Source of the DNA: Jeotgalibaca sp. MA1X17-3
Lineage (GTDB): Bacteria > Bacillota > Bacilli > Lactobacillales > Aerococcaceae
DNA length: 64,000 nt
Assembly: GCF_021513155.1 (NCBI RefSeq)
Contig: NZ_CP090983.1
Coordinates: 1,823,501 to 1,887,500, forward strand
Direction of reading: 5' to 3'
Made by a program: the position numbers and the translations under genes
Shown here: piece by piece, positions 46,816-56,260 of the stretch
How the letters are laid out: each line of letters begins with the position of its first letter
Numbering within the stretch: the stretch's first letter is position 1
Notes under the pieces: generated by a model
Database searches by the model: none
What the model was told of the DNA's origin: nothing
What the model saw: the letters and a program-made list of their open reading frames with translations, nothing else

Positions 46816-48183
46816 GTGAAGATTTCAACCGGTTTATTTCTATTCTTTTTTATCTTACTCATTGCCTCTTTTTTTGTGATGGCAGAATATGTACTCGTTC
46901 GAATTCGTCCTTCTCGTTTAAATTTTTTAATTGAGAATGGAAATCTGAAAGCCAAAAAGCTTAAAGAAATGACGATGAAATTAGATAGCTACTTGTCCGC
47001 AACTCAATTAGGTGTGACCATTACTTCATTAGCTCTCGGTTGGTTAGGAGATCCTACATTTAAACGGATTTTCGATAATTTATTTGATCAATTCACACTT
47101 CCAAAAAGTGTCTCTACCATCTTATCATTTTTTGTTTCATTTACCATCCTTACTTCTATTCAAGTAATCGTTGGTGAGTTAGTTCCGAAAAATATCGCAA
47201 TCACCAAAACAGAAAAACTTGGATTAAAAATTGCTGGTCCTTTGAGTGTGTGGTATCGAGTCATGTACCCACTTATTTTTATATTAAATAAAACTGCAAA
47301 CGGAATATCTAAAGCAATGGGTTTTGCTACTTTTTCTGAGTCGGATGACCGCGTTTCGGAAGAAGAGTTACGAATGATTATGAGTGAAAGTTTGAAGAGT
47401 GGAGAAATTAATCACGAAGAGTATCAATTTGTTGAAAATGTTTTTAATTTTGATGAAAGAATGGCTCGAGAAATTATGATTCCACGAACAGAAATGGCAA
47501 CCGTTTGGTCTGAAGATACATTAGATGACATCGCAGATAAAGTCCGGGCAGAAAAATATACTCGGTATCCAGTGATTGAAAATGATAAAGATAATATCTT
47601 AGGCGTGATCAACACCAAAGAGATTTTTGCTGCTTATGTCGAAGCAGTGCGGGACCAAACGACTTCAGAATTTATTATTCAAGATTATATTCGGCCGGTT
47701 ATTACCGTGATTGAAACATTACCAATAAAAGATTTACTTGTAAAAATGCAACGCGAACACAATCAAATAGCTATTTTGATGGATGAATATGGGGGTACGA
47801 GTGGATTAGTTTCCATGGAAGATATCGTAGAAGAAATTGTTGGGGATATTTCCGATGACTTTGAAACAGAATACCAACCTGAATTTATCAAATTAGGAAC
47901 AGACCATTATCGAATTACGGCACGAATGCTGATTGATGATGTCAACGATCTTTTTGGTTTAAAAATAGAAGAAGAAAATGTTGATACAATCGGGGGATGG
48001 ATGCTCAATGAAAAATATGACATCCAAGTTGGTGATGAAATCGATTTCGATAAAGTGATTTTTAAAGTGATTCAAAAACAAAAGAATACTCTCCTATTAA
48101 TCGATATCTTTATTCAGGAGTCTCATCAAAAAAAAGATGAACCCACTTTAGAATCAACAACTGAAACGAAAAATGAAGAATAG
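46816..48183 (+). CDS. CNNM/CorC-type transporter (hemolysin family) with CBS domains
   Basis: A 455-residue inner-membrane protein: DUF21 membrane domain of about four helices (1-190, beginning ISTGLFLFFFILLIASFFVMAEYVLVRIRPSR-like sequence with the family's E and R residues), a CBS pair (about 205-325, with IMIPRTEMATVWSED and HNQIAILMDEYGGTSGLVSMEDIVEEIVG) and a CorC_HlyC domain to the end. Members export Mg2+ or sodium/magnesium. GTG 46816 is the only in-frame start compatible with the membrane domain, and its ribosome site is unusually placed. It ends at a perfect hairpin. Confidence 0.9.
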   Translation: MKISTGLFLFFFILLIASFFVMAEYVLVRIRPSRLNFLIENGNLKAKKLKEMTMKLDSYLSATQLGVTITSLALGWLGDPTFKRIFDNLFDQFTLPKSVSTILSFFVSFTILTSIQVIVGELVPKNIAITKTEKLGLKIAGPLSVWYRVMYPLIFILNKTANGISKAMGFATFSESDDRVSEEELRMIMSESLKSGEINHEEYQFVENVFNFDERMAREIMIPRTEMATVWSEDTLDDIADKVRAEKYTRYPVIENDKDNILGVINTKEIFAAYVEAVRDQTTSEFIIQDYIRPVITVIETLPIKDLLVKMQREHNQIAILMDEYGGTSGLVSMEDIVEEIVGDISDDFETEYQPEFIKLGTDHYRITARMLIDDVNDLFGLKIEEENVDTIGGWMLNEKYDIQVGDEIDFDKVIFKVIQKQKNTLLLIDIFIQESHQKKDEPTLESTTETKNEE

Positions 48184-48186
48184 CAT

Positions 48187-48218
48187 AAAGAGGCTAGGAC
48201 ATTGTCCTAGCCTCTTTC
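48187..48218 (+). terminator. Terminator of the CNNM gene
   Basis: AAAGAGGCTAGGAC pairs perfectly with GTCCTAGCCTCTTT around ATT. The trailing T run is short. Confidence 0.8.
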
Positions 48219-48281
48219 CTATTTGTTAGTTCTTCCTTAAAGCCTGATTAAAAGACAGCCCAGATGTCTCCTTCATGAATC

Positions 48282-49127
48282 TTACTCTCTCGATGTTCGT
48301 TCGACAAACTCCCAATCTAGAGGGTCTCTTCCAAAACGTGCTTCCATATTCATTTCTTCAATCGCTTTCATATCTTCCTCTGTGAGAGTAAAATCAAATA
48401 AATCAAAATTCTCTGCAATTCGTCTAGAGTGAACCGATTTAGGAATAACAATCGTATTCCTTTCTGTGTGCCACTTCAAAGTGATTTGTGCAGGTGTCTT
48501 TCCATACTTTTTCCCTATTTCATAAAGGAGAGGATGCATCAGTAAATCACTCTTCCCCTGACTTAATGGACCCCAAGCTTGATGGGCAATCTCTTCTTTT
48601 TGCATATAATCGCGTAACTCATTTTGTGGGAAATAGGGATGCGTTTCTACTTGATTAATCATAGGCATAATCCGAGCAAATTCTTTCATACTTTCTAAAT
48701 GATCAATTGTAAAATTACTCACACCAATGGCACGAATCTTCCCCTCTTCATACAACTCTTCCATTGCACGCCATGTCCCTTTTACATCTACCCCAAACCA
48801 GTGAATCAAATACAAATCCAAATAATCCGTTTGTAACTTATCAATACTTTCCTGAAAAGCCTCTTTCGTTTGTGAATACCCTTGTCGGTTATTCCAAACT
48901 TTTGAAGTTAAAAAGAATTCGTTACGATTCATTTCACTTTTCAGTAGGGCTTTTGCTAGGAATTCTTCATTCCCATATATGGATGCCGTATCAAAATGAC
49001 GATATCCCGTCTTTATTGCTCGTTGGATTGCCCATTTTGCTTCCTCTTCTTCTTCCATTAAGAAAACACCTAAACCAATTTGGGGGACTTTTACGCCATT
49101 ATACAAAGTAATATCTGGTATTATCAT
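48282..49127 (-). CDS. Aldo/keto reductase
   Basis: A 281-residue NADPH-dependent reductase of the AKR5 type (YvgN/2,5-diketo-gluconate reductase-like). The catalytic residues are visible: D and Y in RHFDTASIYGNEE near 45-57, K in FLTSKVWN near 78 and H in LYLIHWFG near 111. The C-terminal cofactor loop reads IVIPKSVHSRRIAENFDLFDF. The substrate cannot be determined. It follows the phosphohexomutase gene in the same direction. Confidence 0.92.
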   Translation of the reverse strand: MIIPDITLYNGVKVPQIGLGVFLMEEEEEAKWAIQRAIKTGYRHFDTASIYGNEEFLAKALLKSEMNRNEFFLTSKVWNNRQGYSQTKEAFQESIDKLQTDYLDLYLIHWFGVDVKGTWRAMEELYEEGKIRAIGVSNFTIDHLESMKEFARIMPMINQVETHPYFPQNELRDYMQKEEIAHQAWGPLSQGKSDLLMHPLLYEIGKKYGKTPAQITLKWHTERNTIVIPKSVHSRRIAENFDLFDFTLTEEDMKAIEEMNMEARFGRDPLDWEFVERTSRE

Positions 49128-49172
49128 ATTTTATTCACCCTTTACAAGTATAGTCGATGGGGCCTCTTTTCG

Positions 49173-50717
49173 TTATTTTCGTTTGATTTTATCGTGATTT
49201 AATCCTTCTTGTTCCATAAAGAATGGTAGAAGCTCTTCTTCTAATTGAGGGAGTTTTCCTTCTTCATCACTTTCAATCGTCCAAACTAAAAGAGGCTCAT
49301 GCAAGCTCATTCGTAAAATAAACCATCCCTGCCCATATTTCCCAGAAAAATCAGCCCGAATTCCTTCTAAGTGATTTTTTACGATGGCTAAATCTTCTTG
49401 TTGCTCTAAGAACTCTTTAAAATTATCTATGACTTGATTTCCCGTCTCCGTCACTGCCTCATCAATAATCGTAAATCGATATTCTAGTGTTTCTTTTGGC
49501 TGATTCAACTTACTAATTAAATCACTCAATTTCTTGTTTTCAGAAAGTAACGTAGCATCTGCCATTAATAATTTAGCAATGAGATAAGCCCCATCATCCA
49601 AATAATAATTTTCTTTTAAGGCAGCATGTCCACTCGTCTCAATTGCTAAAACAGCATTTTCACCTTTTTCATCCAGTTCCATTGCTCGATTGATTACATT
49701 TCGATATCCCGTTAGATATCGATCTAACGTTCCACCTAAATTATTTAAAAAGGTTTCTAAATGCTTTGAAGTAGCTGAATTTGTAACAACAGTTGCCCCT
49801 GGTTCTTCTTTTAATAAAATCGCTGAAATTAATGCAATTAGATTGTTACGATTAAAAACATTCCCCTCATCATCCACGAGAGCGGATCGATCCACATCCG
49901 TATCAAAAATAATACCTAAATCAGCTTCATAAGCAATCACTGCTTTTTGGAGACTTTTCATAGCTTCTTTATTATCTGGATTTGGTTCATGATTAGGAAA
50001 AGTTCCATCTGGATCAAGGAACTGGCTTCCTTCTGTATCCGCTCCTAGTGGTTTTAAAACTTGCTCTACGAAAAATCCACCCGCCCCATTTCCGGCATCC
50101 ACCACAATATGACGGCCTAATAAAGGTTTCTCTGGATGAGCACTATTTGGAATTCCCTTTTCTAATCTTTTCAACTAGATCTGCTGCATAAACGGATAAT
50201 AAATCCTTCTCAATAACTTCTTGTTTTAATTGAAAGGTGACTTCTTCTGGTAATTCTGCTGCAAACTCTAGAATTTGTTCAATGTCTTCATGTTCTGCAC
50301 CCCCGAAGCTGTGAAAAATTTTAATCCATTGTATTCAAAAGGAAGGTGACTCGCTGTAATCATAATGGAAGCATCTACTTGAAATCCTTCATAAATGGTA
50401 GACATAAACATAGCAGGTGTCGTTGATAATCCGCAATCTACAATCTCAACATCGAAGTCTTGCATTCCTTTTATCAAAGCTGCTTTCATGTCATCGCCAG
50501 AAAGACGGCTATCCTGTCCAATCGCAATTTTTATCTTTTTTTCTGATGTAGATGGCAGTTCTTTTTCTTCAATTAGCCATTTCATAAAACCATAGCCAAT
50601 TTTTGACACGCGTTTTGGAGTGAGAGTTTCTTCTTGGTGAGAAGTCGAGATAGCGATCCCTCTGATATCCGACCCATTTTGTAACGCTTGTAAATCTAAT
50701 TTTTCAGTCATCTTCAA
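49173..50717 (-). pseudogene. Phosphomannomutase/phosphoglucomutase, two compensating one-base shifts
   Basis: An alpha-D-phosphohexomutase of about 514 residues when repaired. The start (GSDIRGIAIS), the phosphoserine loop (MITASHLPFEYNGLKFF), the metal loop (GIIFDTDVDRSALVD) and the sugar loop (AIETSGHAALKE) are all present. The first frame runs off at 50268 after a shift at C5 (50300-50304). A middle frame codes a plausible 35-residue stretch, and a second shift near TTTT (50158-50161) restores the frame. The net change is zero bases. Whether it acts on mannose or glucose phosphate cannot be told. Confidence 0.88.
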
Positions 50718-50933
50718 TCTCCTTTTTTACCATATGATAATCTTATTATAACCTTTTCTTAATGTTTTGACATAGAAAATCCAAAATGGGAAATCTTATT
50801 TGGAAATAATTGGATGTCTTTCTTCATTCGGAAGGCTTTCACTGTATATTAATTATTGAAAAAGAGACTTTTATTCCCCTTATGCAATAACACAATCAAC
50901 TGATCAACATCATTTATTTTAAAAAATGGTTAT

Positions 50934-50968
50934 AAAAAAAGAAGAGGCATAAATGCTTCTTCTTTTTT
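50934..50968 (-). terminator. Terminator of arcA
   Basis: AAAAAAGAAG-GGCAT pairs with ATGC-TTCTTCTTTTTT around a short loop, 16 bases after the arcA stop codon. The rest of 50718-50933 shows no gene. Confidence 0.88.
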
Positions 50969-50983
50969 GGCTATTTCATTATT

Positions 50984-52219
50984 TTAATCGTATTTAGATT
51001 TTCGGGTCAACGGCATACTCATACAACGTGGGCCCCCTCTTCCGCGAGATAATTCGCTAGAAGCTATTTCAATTACTTCAATTCCTTGTTCTCTAAGTAG
51101 TGCATTCGTAACCGTATTCCGGTCATAAGTAATTACTTTCCCTAATGCGATTGCTAATGTGTTGGAACCATCATTCCATTGTTCGCGGGGACCATCAATC
51201 TCGTCACCACCTCCACAAGGTATGATATTGATTTCTTTTTCACCAAGAGCATCACATAGAGCATCTCCTAGATGATTCAAAATCGTAACATCCAATTCAT
51301 TTCCATCTCTACCAGGTTCCACTAAATGAATGGTCATACTTCCATCTACATTTTGAATTCCAGCGTGAATGGTAAAAATATTTTTATCAATCATCGTAAA
51401 TACCGTATCCAAATGCATCATTGCCCGAACATTAGGAATTTCAATCGCTAAAACTTTCTTGAAGCCAGAGTCTTCTGCAAAAAGACTCTTCGCAATTGCC
51501 ATTACTCCTTCAATATTTGTTCGTTGCGATACTCCAACGGCTACAACTTCATCACTCAAAACAATGATGTCGCCACCTTCTGTATAAAAATCAGGTTGGT
51601 TACGATTTAACCAAATATGTTTTTCATCTAACTTAAATTCAGGATGAGCTTGAGCAACTAATTCTACTAATAAGGTTTCTCGTTTACGAGCATCAAACAT
51701 CATGTTATTAATGACCATTCCCGTCCCTACTACGGAAGCAATATCACGCGTAAAATAAAGATTCGGCATTGGATTCATGAGGAATAAAGGATACTCTCTT
51801 ATCGTTCCTTCTGGTAAAAAGTTTACTTCATTGCGATGAACACCTGCAATCATTTTATCAATCATTTCTTGGGCTTCCATTGAGAAAAACAATTTTTTCA
51901 ACCCTTCAAAAACTAGTTCATCCGTTACATCTGACTCACGAATCATTTGTTCGATAAACTTTTCTTGATTTATTTTTTCAGAGGAAATAAAAGCATCCGC
52001 TGCAAGTTTTTCTATATAAAATACTTCTGCTCCATTTTCTCTCAAAATTTCAGCAAAAGCATCATGCTCCGCTTGCATAAGTGGTAAGTAAGGAATGTCA
52101 TCAAATAATAGTTCTTCCAGCATATCTGGAATTAGATTTTCAATTTCTTTTCCTGGACGTTTTAAAATAACAGAAGTCAACGGTTCAATCTCAGAATAAA
52201 GATTCAATGTGTTTGTCAT
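50984..52219 (-). CDS. arcA: Arginine deiminase
   Basis: ArcA hydrolyses arginine to citrulline and ammonia, the first step of the arginine deiminase pathway, for energy and acid resistance. The 411 residues hold the binding motif FTRDIASVVGTGMVI, the catalytic His in FTIHAGIQNVDGSMTIHLVEPG-type sequence near 276-280 and the nucleophile Cys399 in GGPRCMSMPLTR. No arcB, arcC, arcD or ArgR gene lies nearby, so it either serves a scattered pathway or works alone. Confidence 0.96.
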   Translation of the reverse strand: MTNTLNLYSEIEPLTSVILKRPGKEIENLIPDMLEELLFDDIPYLPLMQAEHDAFAEILRENGAEVFYIEKLAADAFISSEKINQEKFIEQMIRESDVTDELVFEGLKKLFFSMEAQEMIDKMIAGVHRNEVNFLPEGTIREYPLFLMNPMPNLYFTRDIASVVGTGMVINNMMFDARKRETLLVELVAQAHPEFKLDEKHIWLNRNQPDFYTEGGDIIVLSDEVVAVGVSQRTNIEGVMAIAKSLFAEDSGFKKVLAIEIPNVRAMMHLDTVFTMIDKNIFTIHAGIQNVDGSMTIHLVEPGRDGNELDVTILNHLGDALCDALGEKEINIIPCGGGDEIDGPREQWNDGSNTLAIALGKVITYDRNTVTNALLREQGIEVIEIASSELSRGRGGPRCMSMPLTRKSKYD

Positions 52220-52278
52220 AATTCACCTCGGCATTTTTTTGTTAATCTTTTTGATACTCATTAAAATATATTTTATAC

Positions 52279-52788
52279 TTATTTTTTTAATTTATCTGTT
52301 TCGTAACGATGACTTTTCTCTAAAGAGGGAAAACTTTGTTGTCGCAATGCTTCATATACAATCATACAGGCCGTATTCGATAAATTAAGAGAACGTACAT
52401 GTTCGTCATTCATCGGTATACGCAAACAATCCTCTTCATGTTCTTTCATGAATTCTTCTGGAAGACCGGTTGTTTCTTTTCCGAACATAAAGAATACATC
52501 TTCCTCTTTTGTATAGTCTACATCAGAGTACACTTTTTCAGCAAACTTTGTAATTAAATATAATTTACGTGTTCCTAAGTATTCCAGAAAAGCTGGTAAG
52601 CTTTCATGTTTCTTTATATCTACTTCATTCCAGTAATCCAAACCTGCTCGTCTCAGATGCTTATCATCGGTTAAGAATCCAAGTGGTTCAATTAAATGTA
52701 ACGGACTATTGGTGGCAGCACACGTCCGTGCTATATTTCCAGTGTTCGCTGGGATTTGTGGTTCAAATAATACAATATGATTCGTCAT
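52279..52788 (-). CDS. trmL: tRNA (cytidine(34)-2'-O)-methyltransferase
   Basis: A 169-residue SPOUT methyltransferase that modifies the wobble base of tRNA-Leu isoacceptors. It has the N-terminal FEPQIPANTGNIARTCAATN (8-27), FMFGKETTGLPEEF near 100 and the knot NDEHVRSLNLSNTACMIVYEALRQ near 126. It sits next to queG, another wobble-modification gene, 36 bases away. Confidence 0.95.
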   Translation of the reverse strand: MTNHIVLFEPQIPANTGNIARTCAATNSPLHLIEPLGFLTDDKHLRRAGLDYWNEVDIKKHESLPAFLEYLGTRKLYLITKFAEKVYSDVDYTKEEDVFFMFGKETTGLPEEFMKEHEEDCLRIPMNDEHVRSLNLSNTACMIVYEALRQQSFPSLEKSHRYETDKLKK

Positions 52789-52824
52789 AAAAATACTCCT
52801 TCAATCCGTTTACGTTCTTATTAT

Positions 52825-53970
52825 TTATAATTGCTCTAACTTTTCTAGAGCCATTTCCATTTCTGCTTTCGCTTCTAGGTCTTCTTCGACATCAATTCTT
52901 TCACGGAAAAAACCGAGTAACTCCGGATTTATTTGTCGCATAATTTCACCAATTGCCCAACCCGCTGTTCCTCGAATCATCGGTCTTGGATCTTTTTCCA
53001 TGACTTTCAATAATTCCGGAATGGCAGTTCGATCACGGTAATTGGCTAAAGCAATAATTGCATTCCTTTGTAAAGGCTTCTTCCCTCTCCAAGATCCTGC
53101 TAGTACTCCATAACGTTCTTTGAATTCTCGATTACTTATTGTTAAGAAAGGTTGTAGCAGTGGTGTTTCACGGTCTGGTTCAGGTTCCATTTCTGGATGT
53201 AAATGGAAGTTTTTCCCTCGATTGTATGGACAAGCCTGTTGGCAAATATCACAACCATAAATAACATGACCGATTTTACTACGAAATTCTTCTGGCATAC
53301 TTCCTTTTGTTTGCGTTTGGAAAGACAAACAAAGAATAGGATTTAATTCTCCATTTCCAAGAATGGCTCCTGTTGGACAAGAAGTCACACATCTTGTACA
53401 TTCACCACAACCAAATTCTCCAGGCTCATCTGGTTCAAAATAAATATCTGTAACAATTTCTCCCAAATATACATAAGAACCAAACTCTTCCGTAATCAAT
53501 AAACCATGTCTCCCAATAAAGCCAACACCTGCCCGCTGAGCAACAACCGTGTCAATTAGCTCTCCTGTATCAACCATCGGCTTAAAACGTGCTGAAGGTA
53601 CTTTCTCCTGCATAAATGAGACTAATTGATCCATCTTATCCCGGAGAATATCATGATAATCTACTCCCCAAGATGCACGGGCAAAACTACCTCGTCTTTC
53701 TCCTTTTACTCTTTCAGCTTTTTCTAAGGGTTTACTAGGATAAGCTAAACAGATAGAAAGAATAGACTTGGGCTGATCAAAGATTAAGTCAGGGTAGATT
53801 CGTTCTTTCAAAACACGATGTTCAAATCCAGTAGTGTGACCCTTTGCATGTTGTTCTTGCAAAGGTTTTTCCATATATTCAAAAGGTTCTGCTGTGGTAA
53901 ATCCGATTTTGTCGATGCCGATTTCTTTGCAAGCTTCTATCACTTGTCTTTTTAGGTCAGCAATATCCAT
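52825..53970 (-). CDS. queG: Epoxyqueuosine reductase
   Basis: QueG carries out the last step of queuosine synthesis in tRNA, reducing epoxyqueuosine with cobalamin and two 4Fe-4S clusters. The cluster ligands are clear: CGECTRCVTSCPTGAI near 192-207 and CDICQQACPYNRG near 243. A C-terminal HEAT-repeat region follows (IPELLKVMEKDPRPMIRGTAGWAIGEI). The 381 residues match the long QueG form. Confidence 0.95.
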   Translation of the reverse strand: MDIADLKRQVIEACKEIGIDKIGFTTAEPFEYMEKPLQEQHAKGHTTGFEHRVLKERIYPDLIFDQPKSILSICLAYPSKPLEKAERVKGERRGSFARASWGVDYHDILRDKMDQLVSFMQEKVPSARFKPMVDTGELIDTVVAQRAGVGFIGRHGLLITEEFGSYVYLGEIVTDIYFEPDEPGEFGCGECTRCVTSCPTGAILGNGELNPILCLSFQTQTKGSMPEEFRSKIGHVIYGCDICQQACPYNRGKNFHLHPEMEPEPDRETPLLQPFLTISNREFKERYGVLAGSWRGKKPLQRNAIIALANYRDRTAIPELLKVMEKDPRPMIRGTAGWAIGEIMRQINPELLGFFRERIDVEEDLEAKAEMEMALEKLEQL

Positions 53971-54054
53971 AGCAGCCCACTCCTTATTACTTTTTAAAAT
54001 TTTTGAATAAATACTTTTAACGTATATAAGTATACCATTTCAACTTCTAGAATG

Positions 54055-54080
54055 AAAAAAAACATCCATTATGGATGCCA
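54055..54080 (-). terminator. Terminator upstream of queG
   Basis: CATCCAT-A-ATGGATG is followed by T8 on the minus strand. It would stop read-through from rlmA and the small RNA into queG. Confidence 0.8.
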
Positions 54081-54130
54081 TGTTTATTCCTATTCAGCTT
54101 GTTTATAAAATAGATTTAAAAAAATACAAC

Positions 54131-54225
54131 AAAAAAACGTATAAACTCGGTGATGACCACGGCGAATGAATACGTTGAAGGTGTTCATTTTATAGTACTT
54201 ATAAGCAGCACGAACAAAATGACAA
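54131..54225 (-). ncRNA. Candidate small RNA downstream of rlmA
   Basis: An approximately 95-nt unit has its own promoter (TTTACA, 16 bases, TATAAT with an extended -10 TGG) and a terminator. In the terminator AACGTAT (54136-54142) pairs with ATACGTT (54170-54176) around an inner GTG/CAC stem, and T7 follows. No convincing open frame or ribosome site lies inside. The size and layout recall antisense antitoxin RNAs, but no facing toxin frame is visible. The target is unknown. Confidence 0.55.
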
Positions 54226-54230
54226 ATTTA

Positions 54231-54258
54231 ATTATACCATATGACATCGATTTGTAAA
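54231..54258 (-). promoter_or_regulatory. Promoter of the candidate small RNA
   Basis: TTTACA (54253-54258) and TATAAT (54231-54236) are 16 bases apart, with TGG directly before the -10 box. The promoter is 31 bases after the rlmA stop codon and points away from it. Confidence 0.7.
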
Positions 54259-54288
54259 CTATTTCCTTTACCTTTAAGAAAAACCGAT

Positions 54289-55149
54289 TCAATAATTTTC
54301 CTTTGTTCCAACAAGAACCGATACTGCAACTGTAATTTCTTTGATTGGATCTTTCTTTATCTGTTCTAGCGCTCCTTGTGATGCATGCCATGCAAGAGGA
54401 GTCATTTCCACAAGCCATTTCGCCATATCTTCTGTTAAATCAATTGTATATCTGACATGTTCGTGTGAGCAATTTGGGTAGAATTCTTTAAAGCGATTAA
54501 CTACCTTTTCATTTTCATACACTTGCTTAGATTGCTCCCCTTCAAATAACGTTTCTCTTAACTCAATTAGATAATCTGAATCCGGAACGACCTTTATAAC
54601 TTTTCCCCTTGGCTTCAAAAGACGATCAAATTCTTGATACTGAGATGGAGAAAAAATATTTAAAATGACATCAAATTTGTCAGCTGCAAAAGGTGAATGA
54701 GCTAAATCAGCCACACACCAAAAAGCATCCTCAAAAAAATGATTCGCTGCTAGTTGAATTCCCTCTTTGGAAATATCAAATCCAATTTTAGTTCCATTTA
54801 GTCCTTGACTAGATAAATAATGCAGATGAGACCCTTCCCCACAACCCACATCCAAAATTGTATCTTGATGAGGAGCGTCTATTTGTTTCATGACTGCATC
54901 CAACAATGGATAGAAAAAGCCAGAATCAGCTAGTTTTTTTCGACTGGACAACATTTCTTTGCCATATTCATTTTGTCCACCTTTTGACAATAAATGAAGG
55001 GTTCCTTTTTTAGAAAGGTCAAACTGATGATGGTTTATACAAATCATACTATTTTCCTTTACTTCTCGAAATACTTCACCGCAAACTGGACATTGGAATA
55101 AGTCTACTTGTTGCGTTATAAAAATATTACTCATTTCAATTTTTTTCAT
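54289..55149 (-). CDS. rlmA: 23S rRNA (guanine-N1)-methyltransferase RlmA
   Basis: A 286-residue SAM enzyme that methylates a guanine in helix 35 of 23S rRNA; in Gram-positives (RlmA-II type, G748) this affects macrolide and mycinosyl-tylosin sensitivity. The N-terminal zinc finger (FQCPVCGEVF, CINHHQFDLSKKG) and SAM site (ILDVGCGEGSHLHYL near 97) are present, with the family's NIFSPSQYQEFDRLLKPRG. The gene is monocistronic and followed by a small-RNA promoter. Confidence 0.93.
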   Translation of the reverse strand: MKKIEMSNIFITQQVDLFQCPVCGEVFREVKENSMICINHHQFDLSKKGTLHLLSKGGQNEYGKEMLSSRKKLADSGFFYPLLDAVMKQIDAPHQDTILDVGCGEGSHLHYLSSQGLNGTKIGFDISKEGIQLAANHFFEDAFWCVADLAHSPFAADKFDVILNIFSPSQYQEFDRLLKPRGKVIKVVPDSDYLIELRETLFEGEQSKQVYENEKVVNRFKEFYPNCSHEHVRYTIDLTEDMAKWLVEMTPLAWHASQGALEQIKKDPIKEITVAVSVLVGTKENY

Positions 55150-55249
55150 TATTTATATAACCCCTTAGAACGAATCGTTGTCTTAGTAGTTTACCATAAC
55201 TCATTCTGACCGATCTTATGAATGAACAACGAGTATCGTCTCTTTAAAT

Positions 55250-56116
55250 TTACTGTTTATTATTTTTTGTATTTAAATCTATTTTAACAATATTATGGTG
55301 AGATACTTGAACTTCGGGTGGTTGCATATAATCTCCATAGGCTCTCGTTAAAACCTCATCGTAAGCTCGAGGAACTGGAAATTTATATTCTTCAAAATCC
55401 CAATCAATTGAATCTTCAAGTGTTTCTCTTCGTAGCATAAATTTTTCCAATACACCCTCACCTGGGTTAGCCAAATCAGCAACATATTCTGTTTTCTCAT
55501 CATTAAACATCGTCATTATTTTCAACACACATCGTTCAACCTTTTCTTTAGAGATAGGTAAAATTTTAATAAGATGATATTTAAACGTAGCTTTCTTCTT
55601 TTCAAAACCATCTTCTAGCGTTTCGTATCTAGTCTTTATTCTATATTTGAAAAAAGAATCAATGGTTCTTAATAACCATATTTGATATTTCCCTTTATAC
55701 GTGTCTAATTTCACACTATCAAAAGTAAATATATCTATGTAAAATCCATGGTGCATATCTATTCCTTCTACTAATTTTTCCATAAAAACAGTTCTATTTT
55801 TCCGAATCTTTGCAAATTTGTTGATATAGTTTGGATCGGTTTCATGAGTTTGAAAAAAATATTCAGAGCTTAGTTCCTCTTCTACAACTGATAAAAATTT
55901 ATGATAATCCTCTCGAAGCATACTAACATCTATATCATCATCCCAAGGAATAAAACCTTTGTGCCGAATTGCTCCGATGAGTGTTCCTGCATATAATTGA
56001 TAACGAATATCGTGTTTCCTACAGATTCTATCAAATTCTATTAGTATTTCTAATTCAATTTTTTGTATTTTTTTTATGTCTATTCCTAAAATAGAATCCG
56101 TTTTCTTTTCAATCAT
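55250..56116 (-). CDS. LicD family phosphotransferase
   Basis: LicD-type enzymes transfer phosphocholine or related groups onto cell-wall or capsule polysaccharide. The 288-residue protein has the nucleotidyltransferase-fold signature YAGTLIGAIRHKGFIPWDDD, continuing IDVSM (near 41-65), and HHGFYIDIFTFDSV near 122. It is alone, without other licABC or glycosyltransferase genes, so its substrate is not apparent. Confidence 0.9.
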   Translation of the reverse strand: MIEKKTDSILGIDIKKIQKIELEILIEFDRICRKHDIRYQLYAGTLIGAIRHKGFIPWDDDIDVSMLREDYHKFLSVVEEELSSEYFFQTHETDPNYINKFAKIRKNRTVFMEKLVEGIDMHHGFYIDIFTFDSVKLDTYKGKYQIWLLRTIDSFFKYRIKTRYETLEDGFEKKKATFKYHLIKILPISKEKVERCVLKIMTMFNDEKTEYVADLANPGEGVLEKFMLRRETLEDSIDWDFEEYKFPVPRAYDEVLTRAYGDYMQPPEVQVSHHNIVKIDLNTKNNKQ

Positions 56117-56202
56117 TATAAAGAAACCTCCTTCATCATTAACTACGTATACTAATCATTATACCACGTTCTCCTCTTACAGATAGACGGTTTGAATCCA
56201 AC

Positions 56203-56246
56203 AAAAAACCCAAAAACCCTTCATACGTGAAAGGATTCTTGGGGAT
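56203..56246 (-). terminator. Terminator of the pcp operon
   Basis: CCCAAGAATCCTTTCA pairs with TGAAGGGTTTTTGGG with minor bulges, followed by TTTTTTG on the minus strand, shortly after the pcp stop codon. Confidence 0.85.
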
Positions 56247-56260
56247 TCTTTAGTTACTTA

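Noticed and set aside
54185..54247. A 20-residue hydrophobic peptide frame (MSYGIIKFVILFVLLISTIK), minus strand, resembling a type I toxin
   Set aside because: Its ATG lies within the -10 region of the small-RNA promoter, so it would not be in that transcript, and no ribosome site is suitably placed.
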